Assembly: GCA_964500205.1 (NCBI GenBank)
Contig: CAZCNS010000003.1
Span: 124,001 to 188,000, forward strand
Direction of reading: 5' to 3'
Origin: UBA10329 sp964500205
Lineage (GTDB): Bacteria; Bacteroidota; Bacteroidia; UBA10329
DNA: 64,000 nucleotides
Part shown: positions 1-8,405 of the stretch, piece after piece
Position numbering within the stretch: the first letter of the stretch is position 1
Layout: each line of letters begins with the position of its first letter
The notes under the pieces: generated by a model
What the model was told of the DNA's origin: nothing
Seen by the model: only the letters and a program-made list of their open reading frames with translations
Databases searched by the model: none
Program-made: the position numbers and the translations under genes

Positions 1-3000
1 TATCAGTTGTCGAGGACATTCTACCTCAACATGGCCGACTGGTCTAACAACCCACAGGTCAGCGGCCCGAGTGACATTTGCCCTGGTGACACGGTGACCC
101 TCACTGCAAGCGGAGGGCAGACTTACGCTTGGAGCGGGCCAGGAGTGGTTGCACCGAACACAGGGAGTTCTGTGAGCGTGGTTACTGGTGGGGACTATCA
201 GTTGCATTCTACCGTGGAGACGGAGGAAGGCTGTGTGAATCAGACCACTGTCACGTTCAACCTGCCCATCCGTTCCGCCCCGCAGATCACTATGGATCCG
301 TTCAACGGCATCATCTGCCCCTACGATTCCGTGCTAATGACCATGCCAGCGGGCAGTGACTTCCAGTGGATCGGGCCTGACGGAGGGGTCATCGGCACCT
401 CGCAGTCGGTGCATGGACAGGTGGCGGGGCCGTACTACGGGCTGATGACCGACCCCACGGGTTGCGCGCTGGTGAGCGACATCGTGGAACTGGCCGAATA
501 CACCTCGCCCTATATCGTGGCCGAACCATCGCTGCAACTCTGCGAGGGGCAGACCATCACGTTGGAGGTCTTTGCTAATGACGGATCTATCCTCAACTGG
601 TCGTCACCGCTCACGGGCGGGGGCTTCTTCCAGACCGTGAGCGACACGGGCACTTACACCGTGTCGGCCACGCTGTGCGGGATCACCGAGACGGTCAGCG
701 TCACCATCTCTGAGTTCAACCTGCCCATTGAGGCCATTATTGTAGGTGCCGATTCCGTCTGCCACGGGGAGACGGTGCTGCTCGCGGCCTCGCCCGCCTA
801 TCCGTTCATGGAATGGTCGGACGGCACCCAGTCGCAGTACCAGGAGGTGACCGAGGGCGGATCCTATTCCGTTTCGATAATGGATGACAGCGGCTGCGAG
901 GCGGTGTCGAACGTGGTGGTGCCGTACTTCCGCCCCCCGCTGCCCGTGCCCGCGGGTCTTGACACTACGCTGTGCCATGGCGACACGCTCTTCCTCCTGA
1001 CCCAGACCGATTCGGAGCTAAATCTGCTGTGGTCGCTCACCTCGGTGATGCCGCAGTGGATGCCTGCGCCCGACACGCTGGTCATCGGCCCTGTGACGGG
1101 ACAGACGGGCGGTGCCGTGGCCTTCACCGACAGCATCTGCGTCAGCGGGATGACCACTGTGAATGTCGCGCCAGTGGCGGCATCGGGGCCACCTCCGTTC
1201 GATGGTGCGACCTCGCTCTGCATCGGTGACACGCTCCAACTCGAAGTGCCTGATGCCGGGGATGCCATCATCGCGTGGACGCTGCCGAGCGGTGACGTGG
1301 TGCAGGGCGCATCTCTCCTTGTCCCGCAGCCCGACACGGGCAGTTACACCATCAGCATCGACCCGCTGGTGTGCCCTGTCCGCGACAGCATTTTCCCCGT
1401 GAACATCCATCTGCCCATACCATTAAACATTCAGGCGGATGCGCTTCACTACTGCATCACCGACTCCCTGCTGCTCTCGGTGGCGGATGTGTCCGATGCG
1501 GTCTGGCATCCGATGTTGTCGGAAGGGAACGCGCTTTACGTGCAGGAGGAAGGGCTGCTGGAATTCTCCGTCACGGCCATCGACACGAACGGATGCAGCG
1601 TCACATCCGACACCGTGGCCGTCACGGGCCATGCACCGCCATCGGCACCGCAGGTCTCCGACACCACTGTTTGCCAGTGGCAGGAGGTCGTGATCCCGTT
1701 CGGGAATTCGGGAGTGTCGCATTCGTGGAGTTTCTTGGGTGACAGCCTTGTCACGGAGTCGGACACGCTTTTCATCGCGGCCATTGACACGGGGGGCATG
1801 GTTATCGTCACCCCGTTCGACAGCCTCTGCACCGGGCTTCCCGAAACGTTCCTCATCACGGTGATTCCTTTCCCCGCGCTGGGCGGTATCAGCGATACGC
1901 TCACCGTCTGCCATCATGGGCCGCTGGCTGTCGGGGTCGCAGGTGTGGAGGGCGCGACCGTGGAATGGACGCTGCCCGATGGCTCGCCCGTGGCCTCTGA
2001 TTCCCTGCTGATAGACATCCCGCAGGAGGGCATCCACATCCTTTCCGCAGCGAATGGCGCGTGCAGCGTCACGGACACGTTCATGGTGGCGGTGGTGGCG
2101 CAACTGCCCGTGGAGGTGACCTCCGAAGTGCCGCTTTTCCTCTGTCCGAATGCCACGCTGGAGGTCTCCGGACCTGAAGGGTTTGCGGGGTACGTTTGGC
2201 TGCCCGACAGCGCATCGGGGATGGGATTCACCGTGGAGGACGCGGGGCAGTTCGTGCTCCACGCGCTCGACTCGCTGGGCTGCACCCATCCGTCAGACAC
2301 CTTCACGGTGGAGGCGATGCCCGCACCATTCCCGCCCGACCTGCCAATGGACACGCTCGTCTGCGAGGGTGCGGGGCTGGTGCTTTCCACGGACAGCCCC
2401 GCGCTGATGCACCACTGGGTTGTTGATGATTCCCCTTCGGGAAATGGCAACGTGCTCACTTTGAATACCATTCAGCATGAAATGACCGTCACCCTCAGTG
2501 TGAGCGACACGCTGACGGGCTGCATGTCGGACACCTTGACGGTACAGGTCGGGGTCATCGCGCTCCCCGATGTTTCCACGCAGGTCACCACGCCCCTGTG
2601 CGAGGGCGAAATGGCAACGCTCTCGGCCACGGAACATCCTTCGGTGCAATATGTCTGGGTCGGGCCTTCGGGGGCGATGGGCGAAAATGCCTCGGTGACT
2701 TTCGGGCCTGTAGCTGCGGATGATGCGGGTGCGTACGTGCTGACTTTTTCTGTGGAGCATTGCGAAATGGAGGCCGACCCCGTCACGCTGGAGGTCATTA
2801 TCCGCCCCGATGCTCCTTCCATCAAAGGGAATCCCATCATCTGTGAAGGTGATGCACTGGAACTTTCCATCGAACATCCCAGTGCGACCGATCTGATATG
2901 GACAGACCCGCTCCCCGGTAGCGGTCACGGGCCGCAGTTGGAGCTGGAGGACATGCAGCTGTCACAGAGTGGGCAGTACGGGGCGTATGCGGAGAACAGC

Positions 3001-3537
3001 GGCTGCGCGGGCGACACGGCCTATCTTGAAGTGGTGGCCTCTGCGCCACCGCTGCTCGACCTCGGTGGCGACAGCACCATCTGTGACGATGGCCCGCTGC
3101 ACCTCCTGCTCGATGACGAGATTTTCAGTGGGGCGGAATGGTCAACCGGAGAGACTTCGCATGATGTCTATCTCGAAGAGCCCGGACTGTACCACGTCAC
3201 CGCCTGGACGGACGGGGGCTGTGTGCTCTCGGACACACTCCTGCTCGATGTCATCGACTGCGACCCCGAAGAGCCGACCATTTTCACGCCCAACGGTGAC
3301 GGTGTAAATGACCATTTCACGCTCTACAAGCAGGGCGTGGTGGCGCAGGATGTGAGGATTCTCAACCGTTGGGGCAGCGTGGTTGGCCTGTTGCGGTCCG
3401 TTGACGATAGCTGGGACGGCAACAACTACATCACGGGCACTCCCGAGCCTGACGGCACGTACTACTACGTGGGCGAGGTGACGCTGATGAGCGGGGCCAT
3501 CGCGCAGAAGAAGAACTGGCTGCAACTGCTGAGGTGA
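1..3537 (+). CDS. Giant Ig-like repeat surface protein with T9SS type B sorting domain (5' end missing)
   Basis: The reading frame is open from base 1, so the protein starts upstream of the window; the TTG at 7 is only the first possible start inside it. What is visible is about 1,178 residues of tandem Ig/PKD-like units of roughly 80-95 residues, each opening with a Cys-containing strand (C-x-G-D/E-T/S-hydrophobic) and ending in a Tyr-rich strand. The last ~90 residues contain FTPNGDGVND and the NRWG and WDG motifs of the gliding-motility-associated C-terminal domain, the type B signal for the type IX secretion system. The family members are secreted, cell-surface or released adhesins. The ligand cannot be read from sequence. 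It may be cotranscribed with the SCO1 gene 52 bases downstream, but nothing links their functions. Confidence 0.9.
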   Translation, partial: YQLSRTFYLNMADWSNNPQVSGPSDICPGDTVTLTASGGQTYAWSGPGVVAPNTGSSVSVVTGGDYQLHSTVETEEGCVNQTTVTFNLPIRSAPQITMDPFNGIICPYDSVLMTMPAGSDFQWIGPDGGVIGTSQSVHGQVAGPYYGLMTDPTGCALVSDIVELAEYTSPYIVAEPSLQLCEGQTITLEVFANDGSILNWSSPLTGGGFFQTVSDTGTYTVSATLCGITETVSVTISEFNLPIEAIIVGADSVCHGETVLLAASPAYPFMEWSDGTQSQYQEVTEGGSYSVSIMDDSGCEAVSNVVVPYFRPPLPVPAGLDTTLCHGDTLFLLTQTDSELNLLWSLTSVMPQWMPAPDTLVIGPVTGQTGGAVAFTDSICVSGMTTVNVAPVAASGPPPFDGATSLCIGDTLQLEVPDAGDAIIAWTLPSGDVVQGASLLVPQPDTGSYTISIDPLVCPVRDSIFPVNIHLPIPLNIQADALHYCITDSLLLSVADVSDAVWHPMLSEGNALYVQEEGLLEFSVTAIDTNGCSVTSDTVAVTGHAPPSAPQVSDTTVCQWQEVVIPFGNSGVSHSWSFLGDSLVTESDTLFIAAIDTGGMVIVTPFDSLCTGLPETFLITVIPFPALGGISDTLTVCHHGPLAVGVAGVEGATVEWTLPDGSPVASDSLLIDIPQEGIHILSAANGACSVTDTFMVAVVAQLPVEVTSEVPLFLCPNATLEVSGPEGFAGYVWLPDSASGMGFTVEDAGQFVLHALDSLGCTHPSDTFTVEAMPAPFPPDLPMDTLVCEGAGLVLSTDSPALMHHWVVDDSPSGNGNVLTLNTIQHEMTVTLSVSDTLTGCMSDTLTVQVGVIALPDVSTQVTTPLCEGEMATLSATEHPSVQYVWVGPSGAMGENASVTFGPVAADDAGAYVLTFSVEHCEMEADPVTLEVIIRPDAPSIKGNPIICEGDALELSIEHPSATDLIWTDPLPGSGHGPQLELEDMQLSQSGQYGAYAENSGCAGDTAYLEVVASAPPLLDLGGDSTICDDGPLHLLLDDEIFSGAEWSTGETSHDVYLEEPGLYHVTAWTDGGCVLSDTLLLDVIDCDPEEPTIFTPNGDGVNDHFTLYKQGVVAQDVRILNRWGSVVGLLRSVDDSWDGNNYITGTPEPDGTYYYVGEVTLMSGAIAQKKNWLQLLR

Positions 3538-3540
3538 ATG

Positions 3541-3563
3541 ACTGACAGACGTCAGTTCTGTCA
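3541..3563. repeat. Two overlapping, mutually exclusive short inverted repeats
   Basis: Just after the stop codon at 3537, ACTGAC (3541-3546) pairs perfectly with GTCAGT (3551-3556), and TGACAGA (3543-3549) pairs perfectly with TCTGTCA (3557-3563). The two hairpins share bases and cannot form together. No T-run follows, so this is not a clear intrinsic terminator. It lies in the 52-base gap before the SCO1 gene and could be an operator or an RNA switch-like fold, or chance. Confidence 0.4.
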
Positions 3564-3589
3564 TGCCTTGAAGTACGACCTTTGTTTCG

Positions 3590-4258
3590 TTGAAAGGTTA
3601 TCCGCTCATCATCGCTGCATTTCTTGCCATCTGGGTGGCGGGCATGTTCATTGTATATCCTATTCTTAAGAGGGAGGAGCGGCTGCGCGTGTTTCAGCCT
3701 GCCGATGTCAATCCACTGCTGGTGGATGTGGACATGCAGCGAAAGGGCCGGGATCACCGCATTGCTCCGTTCAAGCTCATCGACCAGCGTGGGGACACTG
3801 TTACCAACGCTACTTTTGAAGGCAAGATCTATGTCGCGGACTTCTTTTTCACCACCTGCCCGACCATCTGCCCCAAAATGACCGCCAACCTTGGTGAGGT
3901 GGCCACCCACTTCAAGGACGACCCTCGCATCATGTTCCTGTCGCACACTGTGCTGCCTCGCGTGGACAGCGTCCCAGTGATGGCCGCATACGGTAAGAAA
4001 CACGGGGCCGACCCTGACCGCTGGAAGCTCGTCACGGGGCCCAAGGAACACATCTACGAACTTGCCCGCAGAAGCTATTTCGCGGTGACCACAGAGGGCG
4101 ATGGGGGCGAGGCCGATTTCATTCACACGGAGAATTTCATCCTCGTTGACAATAAATCGCGCATTCGGGGGTTCTATGACGGGACATCCAAAGACGACAT
4201 GGTGCGTCTTCAAAATGATGTGAGTACATTGCTGAAAGAGGTTTTCCCGGAAAAATGA
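3590..4258 (+). CDS. SCO1/SenC/PrrC family copper chaperone-like protein
   Basis: This is a 222-residue thioredoxin-fold protein with an N-terminal membrane anchor (residues ~5-25) that places the domain in the periplasm. The SCO copper site is intact: C90-P-T-I-C94 (CxxxC) plus H179 in the DFIHT segment. SCO proteins deliver copper to the CuA site of cytochrome oxidase or act as thiol reductants. The start is TTG at 3590; an in-frame ATG at 3563 runs straight into a stop, and the next ATG would cut the membrane anchor. The stop overlaps the next start (ATGA), so the di-haem peroxidase is probably translationally coupled. Its context with di-haem peroxidases and an MbnP-like protein suggests copper handling rather than oxidase assembly alone. 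Confidence 0.92.
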   Translation: MKGYPLIIAAFLAIWVAGMFIVYPILKREERLRVFQPADVNPLLVDVDMQRKGRDHRIAPFKLIDQRGDTVTNATFEGKIYVADFFFTTCPTICPKMTANLGEVATHFKDDPRIMFLSHTVLPRVDSVPVMAAYGKKHGADPDRWKLVTGPKEHIYELARRSYFAVTTEGDGGEADFIHTENFILVDNKSRIRGFYDGTSKDDMVRLQNDVSTLLKEVFPEK

Positions 4259-5346
4259 GAAGGAAGTCATTCATCTACGCTAACGCTGCAAGCGGATACC
4301 ATCTCATGGTGTTCTGTTTGGTTGGTCTGCTGTTCTCCAGTTGCGAGACAGATACTGTTGACGATGGATTCGGTCTAACGCCTTACGAGTTGAAGATTCC
4401 CAAAGGGCTGCCTCCCATGGAGATACCAGCCGACAACCCGATGACGGTGGAGGGTGTGGCCCTTGGTCGTAAGTTGTTCTATGACGGGCTGTTGTCAGTA
4501 GACGGTCGCATGTCGTGCGCCACCTGCCACCTCCAGGAACATGGGTTCGCAGAGCCTCGGCAGACCAGTCAGGGTGTGTTCATTGACGCCATAGGGCCGC
4601 GCAACGCCATGGCCCTGATCAATCTGGGGTGGGTGCGTACCGGGCTTTTCTGGGACGGCAGGTCTGCCACGCTGGAGGAACAGGCCCTTGACCCCATCCG
4701 CAACCCGCTGGAAATGGCCACCACATGGCCCGAGGTAGAGGCCAAGCTCAATGCACATGAGGAGTATCCTGACCTTTTCAAGCAGGCGTACGGGGTGGAT
4801 TACATCGACTCGCTCACTGTGGCGAAGGCAATCGCTCAGTTTGAGAGAACGCTGATCTCAGGGAACAGCAAGTTCGACAGGTGGTACAACCGTCAGGAGA
4901 TCCAGCTGAGCCCTCAGGAATTGCGGGGTTTCATTCTTTATACGACCGAGGAGGCGGACTGCTTCCACTGTCACGGTCTCGGTGGCTTGATCACAGACAA
5001 TCAGTTTCACAACAATGGACTGGACACGGAGTACACAGACATGGGCCGGTATGATGCCACAGGGAATGAAATGGATCGAGCGCGTTTCAGGACTCCGACC
5101 TTGAGGAACATAGAGATGACAGCGCCATACATGCACGATGGGCGTTTCTTCACCTTGGAGGAGGTGGTCGAACATTACAGTGACCATGTGAAGCTTTCTC
5201 CCACCATCAGCCCGCTCATGGAACTTGTGGGAAACAACGGGGCTCAGCTTACCCAACAGGAAAAAGAGGATCTCGTGGCTTTTCTCCGCACCTTTACAGA
5301 CAATGAATTCCTGACAAATCCCGAATTTAGCGACCCTAATAGATGA
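4255..5346 (+). CDS. Di-haem cytochrome c peroxidase / MauG-MbnH superfamily lipoprotein (first copy)
   Basis: A 363-residue protein with a lipobox ending at C30 (FSSC), so it is probably a periplasm-facing lipoprotein. Two c-type haem sites are present, CATCH at 88-92 and CFHCH at 236-240, the layout of bacterial cytochrome c peroxidases and MauG/MbnH oxidases. The inter-haem Trp is kept (LFWDG, W133), as is the PYMHDGRF segment that carries the possible Met ligand. Family members reduce hydrogen peroxide or use high-valent haem to modify a partner protein. The gene overlaps both neighbours by 4 bases. The MbnP-like protein encoded at 5797 makes an MbnH-like role plausible, but plain peroxidase activity is not excluded. 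Confidence 0.92.
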   Translation: MRRKSFIYANAASGYHLMVFCLVGLLFSSCETDTVDDGFGLTPYELKIPKGLPPMEIPADNPMTVEGVALGRKLFYDGLLSVDGRMSCATCHLQEHGFAEPRQTSQGVFIDAIGPRNAMALINLGWVRTGLFWDGRSATLEEQALDPIRNPLEMATTWPEVEAKLNAHEEYPDLFKQAYGVDYIDSLTVAKAIAQFERTLISGNSKFDRWYNRQEIQLSPQELRGFILYTTEEADCFHCHGLGGLITDNQFHNNGLDTEYTDMGRYDATGNEMDRARFRTPTLRNIEMTAPYMHDGRFFTLEEVVEHYSDHVKLSPTISPLMELVGNNGAQLTQQEKEDLVAFLRTFTDNEFLTNPEFSDPNR

Positions 5347-5726
5347 AGCGGTCCCACATACCAGTGCTGCTGATGTTGCTCTTCGGGGCAACGCTGGTTT
5401 TGCCGCTTTGGCCTGTGGTCAATTACGCTTGGAACAAGGATTACATCGCATCCGTGCTCTGCATCAATCGTGATAAGCCAGAGATGAAATGTGAGGGGAA
5501 ATGTCATCTCAACAAGATGATGGTAACCACCCACGAACAGTCGCAGAACCAGTCGGAGGGCATGCCCACTGAACTGTTGGTGGCATTTTCCACTTTTCCG
5601 TGCGTTTTTCTTCCGCTCTCATTCCGCTCAATGGACTTTTCGTTCAGGCTGGATCATCTCATCCGGAATGAAGAGATGCCTCTTGATGTTTTTGATGGCA
5701 GGATATTTCATCCTCCCCGGTGTTGA
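5343..5726 (+). CDS. Small membrane-anchored Cys/His protein of unknown function
   Basis: A 127-residue protein with one N-terminal hydrophobic segment (~6-28), followed by a Cys-containing stretch CINRD...KCEGKCHLNK (residues ~40-58) and a further hydrophobic patch around 78-93. It ends HPPRC. I recall similar short Bacteroidota proteins with an LC-x-D-K-P-x-x-x-C-x-G-K-C core near metal-related genes, but I cannot name a characterised family. Its start overlaps the peroxidase stop (ATGA), so it is in the same transcript. The closely spaced Cys/His residues suggest metal or haem contact; this is inference. Confidence 0.75.
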   Translation: MKRSHIPVLLMLLFGATLVLPLWPVVNYAWNKDYIASVLCINRDKPEMKCEGKCHLNKMMVTTHEQSQNQSEGMPTELLVAFSTFPCVFLPLSFRSMDFSFRLDHLIRNEEMPLDVFDGRIFHPPRC

Positions 5727-5744
5727 GTGACTTTTCGGTCATTC

Positions 5745-5768
5745 CATCCCTCGCTGTCAGCGGGGATG
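5745..5768 (+). terminator. Strong hairpin after the SCO1-peroxidase gene group
   Basis: CATCCC-T-CGCTG-T-CAGCG-GGGATG folds into a nearly perfect 11-pair stem with a tiny loop, starting 18 bases after the stop at 5726 and followed by TTTCATCATT. It looks like an attenuator or weak intrinsic terminator between the 4255-5726 genes and the MbnP-like gene. The downstream T-tract is interrupted. Confidence 0.55.
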
Positions 5769-5796
5769 TTTCATCATTAACATCAAAACTAAAATC

Positions 5797-6603
5797 ATGA
5801 CAAGGTCATTTTTCAACTGGACCGTTGCTTTTTCGGTTCTAACAATTTCATTTACAAGTTGCTCTGATAACGAGGGTTGTACCGATCCCAATGCCATCAA
5901 TTACGATGCTGAGGCTACATTGGACGATGGTTCATGCACGTACAACGCAGATGGTCAGCTTAACCTGCAGTTCGATCTTCGGCTCGGAAACGCTCCATTT
6001 GCACTTTCACAGGTAGCCACTAACTGGGAGGGACGTAAGATGAGTTTCAACCGTGCACAATTCTATGTGAGCGGTATCTCACTTGGCGATGCAGAGTTTC
6101 CTGATAAGTATCTGCTTGTGACTCCGAGCAACACCGAGTTCGAGATAGGACAGTTGGCAGCAGGCCATTACCATGAACTCAGGTTCAATGTTGGGGTTGA
6201 CTCGGTGGCCAACCATGCGGACCCGGCACTTTGGCCCATCGGTCATGCGCTTTCGTCCAACAATCCCGACCATTCTCATTGGGGATGGGACCCCGGTTTC
6301 ATCTTCATCACCGTGGAAGGTCTGGTCGATACCACAGCCGACATGTCAGGAGAGGCCAATGCTCCCTTCCTGTTCCATATCGGGCTGGACAGTTTCCTGA
6401 AGACTGTGGAACTGGAGTCTCACACGAATTCCAATGGCGGAGCATTCGTATCTGTCAGTGTTGACTGGCTCAAGTTCTTCGAGGGAATCAACCTCCGGGA
6501 AGGCCGCTCTACGCATACCATGAACAATATGCCGCTGGCAGTAGCGTTCAGGAACAACATCGTGGGTGCTTTCACCATCAACATGGCGTTGCAGCCAGGC
6601 TAA
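5797..6603 (+). CDS. MbnP-like copper-associated lipoprotein with N-terminal Cys-bounded motif
   Basis: A 268-residue lipoprotein (lipobox FTSC, C22). Residues 27-47 form a short Cys-bounded unit (C-T-D-P...DDGSC) often found on Bacteroidota surface proteins. The rest, from about residue 54, resembles the MbnP family: an LNLQFD opening, the FYVSGI strand, an EL/RFNVGVD strand and the HSHWGWDPGFIF segment with W162 and W164. In methanotrophs the di-haem enzyme MbnH oxidises a Trp of MbnP to kynurenine, giving a copper-binding protein. Here two MbnH-superfamily genes flank it. Whether any Trp is modified in this protein is inference. Confidence 0.8.
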   Translation: MTRSFFNWTVAFSVLTISFTSCSDNEGCTDPNAINYDAEATLDDGSCTYNADGQLNLQFDLRLGNAPFALSQVATNWEGRKMSFNRAQFYVSGISLGDAEFPDKYLLVTPSNTEFEIGQLAAGHYHELRFNVGVDSVANHADPALWPIGHALSSNNPDHSHWGWDPGFIFITVEGLVDTTADMSGEANAPFLFHIGLDSFLKTVELESHTNSNGGAFVSVSVDWLKFFEGINLREGRSTHTMNNMPLAVAFRNNIVGAFTINMALQPG

Positions 6604-6615
6604 CAATTGCTTGCT

Positions 6616-6651
6616 GGCCCGATTCCAATTGGTGAACCGTTGGATCGGGCC
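6616..6651 (+). terminator. Hairpin between MbnP-like gene and second di-haem peroxidase
   Basis: GGCCCGATTCCAA (6616-6628) pairs with TTGGATCGGGCC (6640-6651) with one bulged base, and outer bases (ATTG...CAAT) extend the stem. It lies 12 bases after the stop at 6603 and has no T-run, so it may be a terminator-like or mRNA-stabilising hairpin. Confidence 0.5.
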
Positions 6652-6671
6652 TTGCAATCAATCCTGATGGG

Positions 6672-7754
6672 ATGAACAACGTCAGCCTGTCATCAGGTCG
6701 GGGAAAATGGGGTGTTCTGCGGCAGTGTCTGTTAAGACATTTCCCATCGCGCTTCGTTTTCCCCGTTCTTGTGATTTCCGTGTTCCTTGTTTCATGCGCG
6801 AGCGATGAAGACCTTCCTGATGCACCGGTAAAGATTCCGAGCTGGTTCCCAGAACTCCCTGTGCCACCAGACAATGAGTTGACAACAGCACGTGTGACAT
6901 TGGGAAGACGCCTTTTCCATGAGCCGCTGCTCTCTCGCGATTCCAGCATCTCGTGTGCAAGTTGCCATTTGCAGCACATCGCTTTCACGGATGGGGTGCC
7001 AGTATCTATCGGTGTGGAGGGTAGGGCAGGGGCACGCAACGCCCCTACTTTGGCTAACGTGGCCTATGTGCCCGCCCTCAACGCAGACGGGGGCATACCC
7101 AACCTCGAACTCCAAGCGCAGGCTCCGATCTTCGCCCACGAGGAGATGGATTTCACCATCGCGGGTTTCATTGCCCGTATAAGTGCGGATGCCAGTTACA
7201 CCGCTCAGTTCCAAGCTGCTTACGGTCGGGCACCGGATGCCTTTGGGATCTCAAGGGCACTGGCAGCTTTTCAGCGCACGATCATCAGCGCAGGGTCTGC
7301 CTTCGACAGCTACGAGTATCAAGGAAAAAGCGATGCACTCACAGCAGCCGAGCTACGTGGCCGAGACCTTTTCATGGGTGCCAGAGCGGGTTGTAGCGAT
7401 TGCCACACACCCCCGCTGTTTACCGATCTCGATTTCCACAACGTGGGGCTTTATCTGAACTACGCGGATTCAGGTCGGGCGCGCATCACCTACTTGCCAG
7501 GCGACAACGGCAAGTTCCGTACCCCGACACTGCGCAACGTGGCATTAACAGCACCCTACATGCATAATGGTAGCATTGCCACATTGCGCGATGCCGTGAT
7601 GCACTTCAACGATGGGGGAGTGGCCCATCCAAATAGGAGCGAGCTCGTCCGACCGCTATCACTCACCGAGCAAGAGGTGGATGACCTTGTGGCTTTCCTC
7701 CATGCGCTGACGGATTGGGAGATGGTCAACGATGCGAGGTTCTCGGCTCCGTAG
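6672..7754 (+). CDS. Di-haem cytochrome c peroxidase / MauG-MbnH superfamily lipoprotein (second copy)
   Basis: A 360-residue paralogue of the protein at 4255. It has a lipobox ending at C42 (LVSC) and haem sites CASCH (95-99) and CSDCH (241-245). The PYMHNG segment near the C terminus is kept. The inter-haem Trp found in the first copy (LFWDG) aligns with Ala here (LNADG), which should change electron transfer between the haems. The start at 6672 leaves a long basic N-terminal region before the signal segment, so a later start is possible but no better ATG precedes the lipobox. It sits downstream of the MbnP-like gene and is followed by a 112-base gap before an unrelated toxin-antitoxin pair. 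Confidence 0.9.
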   Translation: MNNVSLSSGRGKWGVLRQCLLRHFPSRFVFPVLVISVFLVSCASDEDLPDAPVKIPSWFPELPVPPDNELTTARVTLGRRLFHEPLLSRDSSISCASCHLQHIAFTDGVPVSIGVEGRAGARNAPTLANVAYVPALNADGGIPNLELQAQAPIFAHEEMDFTIAGFIARISADASYTAQFQAAYGRAPDAFGISRALAAFQRTIISAGSAFDSYEYQGKSDALTAAELRGRDLFMGARAGCSDCHTPPLFTDLDFHNVGLYLNYADSGRARITYLPGDNGKFRTPTLRNVALTAPYMHNGSIATLRDAVMHFNDGGVAHPNRSELVRPLSLTEQEVDDLVAFLHALTDWEMVNDARFSAP

Positions 7755-7817
7755 TTGTTCCCATAATACTTCATTTTCTTTATTGTCATTCATGTAGTTC
7801 TCCGTGTAGAACAAAGG

Positions 7818-7844
7818 TTGAAGCTATGGATATCCCTACCTTTA
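7818..7844 (+). promoter_or_regulatory. Promoter-like site for the toxin-antitoxin pair
   Basis: TTG (7818-7820), a 16-base spacer and TACCTTTA (7837-7844) match the Bacteroidota form TTG-N-TAnnTTTG at seven of eight -7 positions. The start codon follows at 7867. Confidence 0.45.
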
Positions 7845-7866
7845 TCCTCCGTTAACAGAAACCGCC

Positions 7867-8094
7867 ATGGCAAACGAGGCACGGAAGCTCGAACTGATGG
7901 AATGGGTGAAGGGTTTGGAAGATGATGCCACCCTCGAACTGCTCCAAGTGCTCAAGGATTCCCGAAACCTGACGGGGGACTGGTTCGATGTCCTCTCAGA
8001 GGAGGAACGCAGCGGCATCAAGCGCGGACTGGCCGACATGGAAGCGGGCAGAGTGGTCTCACACAGCGAGGTCGTAAGGCGTTATGGCCTCTGA
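7867..8094 (+). CDS. Antitoxin-like protein of a type II toxin-antitoxin pair
   Basis: A 75-residue, acidic, all-helical protein. Its C-terminal half (GIKRGLADMEAGRVVSHSEV) matches the pattern of Bacteroidota RelB/ParD-type antitoxins, in which a short helix and an extended tail neutralise the toxin and bind the operator. It overlaps the toxin start by 11 bases, the usual coupling for such pairs. It has its own promoter-like site upstream and is probably autoregulated, as is normal for the family. Confidence 0.8.
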   Translation: MANEARKLELMEWVKGLEDDATLELLQVLKDSRNLTGDWFDVLSEEERSGIKRGLADMEAGRVVSHSEVVRRYGL

Positions 8095-8395
8095 GCTGAG
8101 GGTCATCTGGACAGAGGAGGCGGTCAAAAACCTCTCAGATATACTCGACTATCTGGAATACAAATGGACCGAGCGGGAGGTCTCCCGTTTTAAGGCGCGC
8201 CTTTCGGATTACATCACACTCATTGCGAAACGGCCATTGCTGTTCCCTGCCTCAAAGGCCCACCCCGACATGCGGAAGGCGGTGATGAGTGCGCAGACCT
8301 CCATCTACTATCAGGTGGGAAACGATGCGGTCACCATTCTTTACCTCTTCGTCAATCGCAAGAACCCACTTCGGATTGTCCATGGCCGTGGGTAG
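8084..8395 (+). CDS. RelE/ParE superfamily toxin
   Basis: A 103-residue protein with the RelE/ParE fold pattern: a start strand (LRVIWTEEA), two helices carrying DYLEYKW and EVSRFKARL, then strands with MRKAVMS, SIYYQV and VTILYLFVNRKNP. The conserved Arg of the third strand region and the terminal R-N/D-P motif are present. ParE members target gyrase and RelE members cleave mRNA on the ribosome; the sequence alone does not decide which. It is encoded immediately downstream of, and overlapping, its antitoxin. Confidence 0.85.
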   Translation: MASELRVIWTEEAVKNLSDILDYLEYKWTEREVSRFKARLSDYITLIAKRPLLFPASKAHPDMRKAVMSAQTSIYYQVGNDAVTILYLFVNRKNPLRIVHGRG

Positions 8396-8405
8396 CCTTC
8401 ACTTG

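Noticed and set aside
1423..2289. 288-residue minus-strand frame antisense to the adhesin
   Set aside because: It lies entirely inside the Ig-like adhesin frame and has no domain or signal peptide; it is a shadow of repeat-rich, GC-rich sequence.
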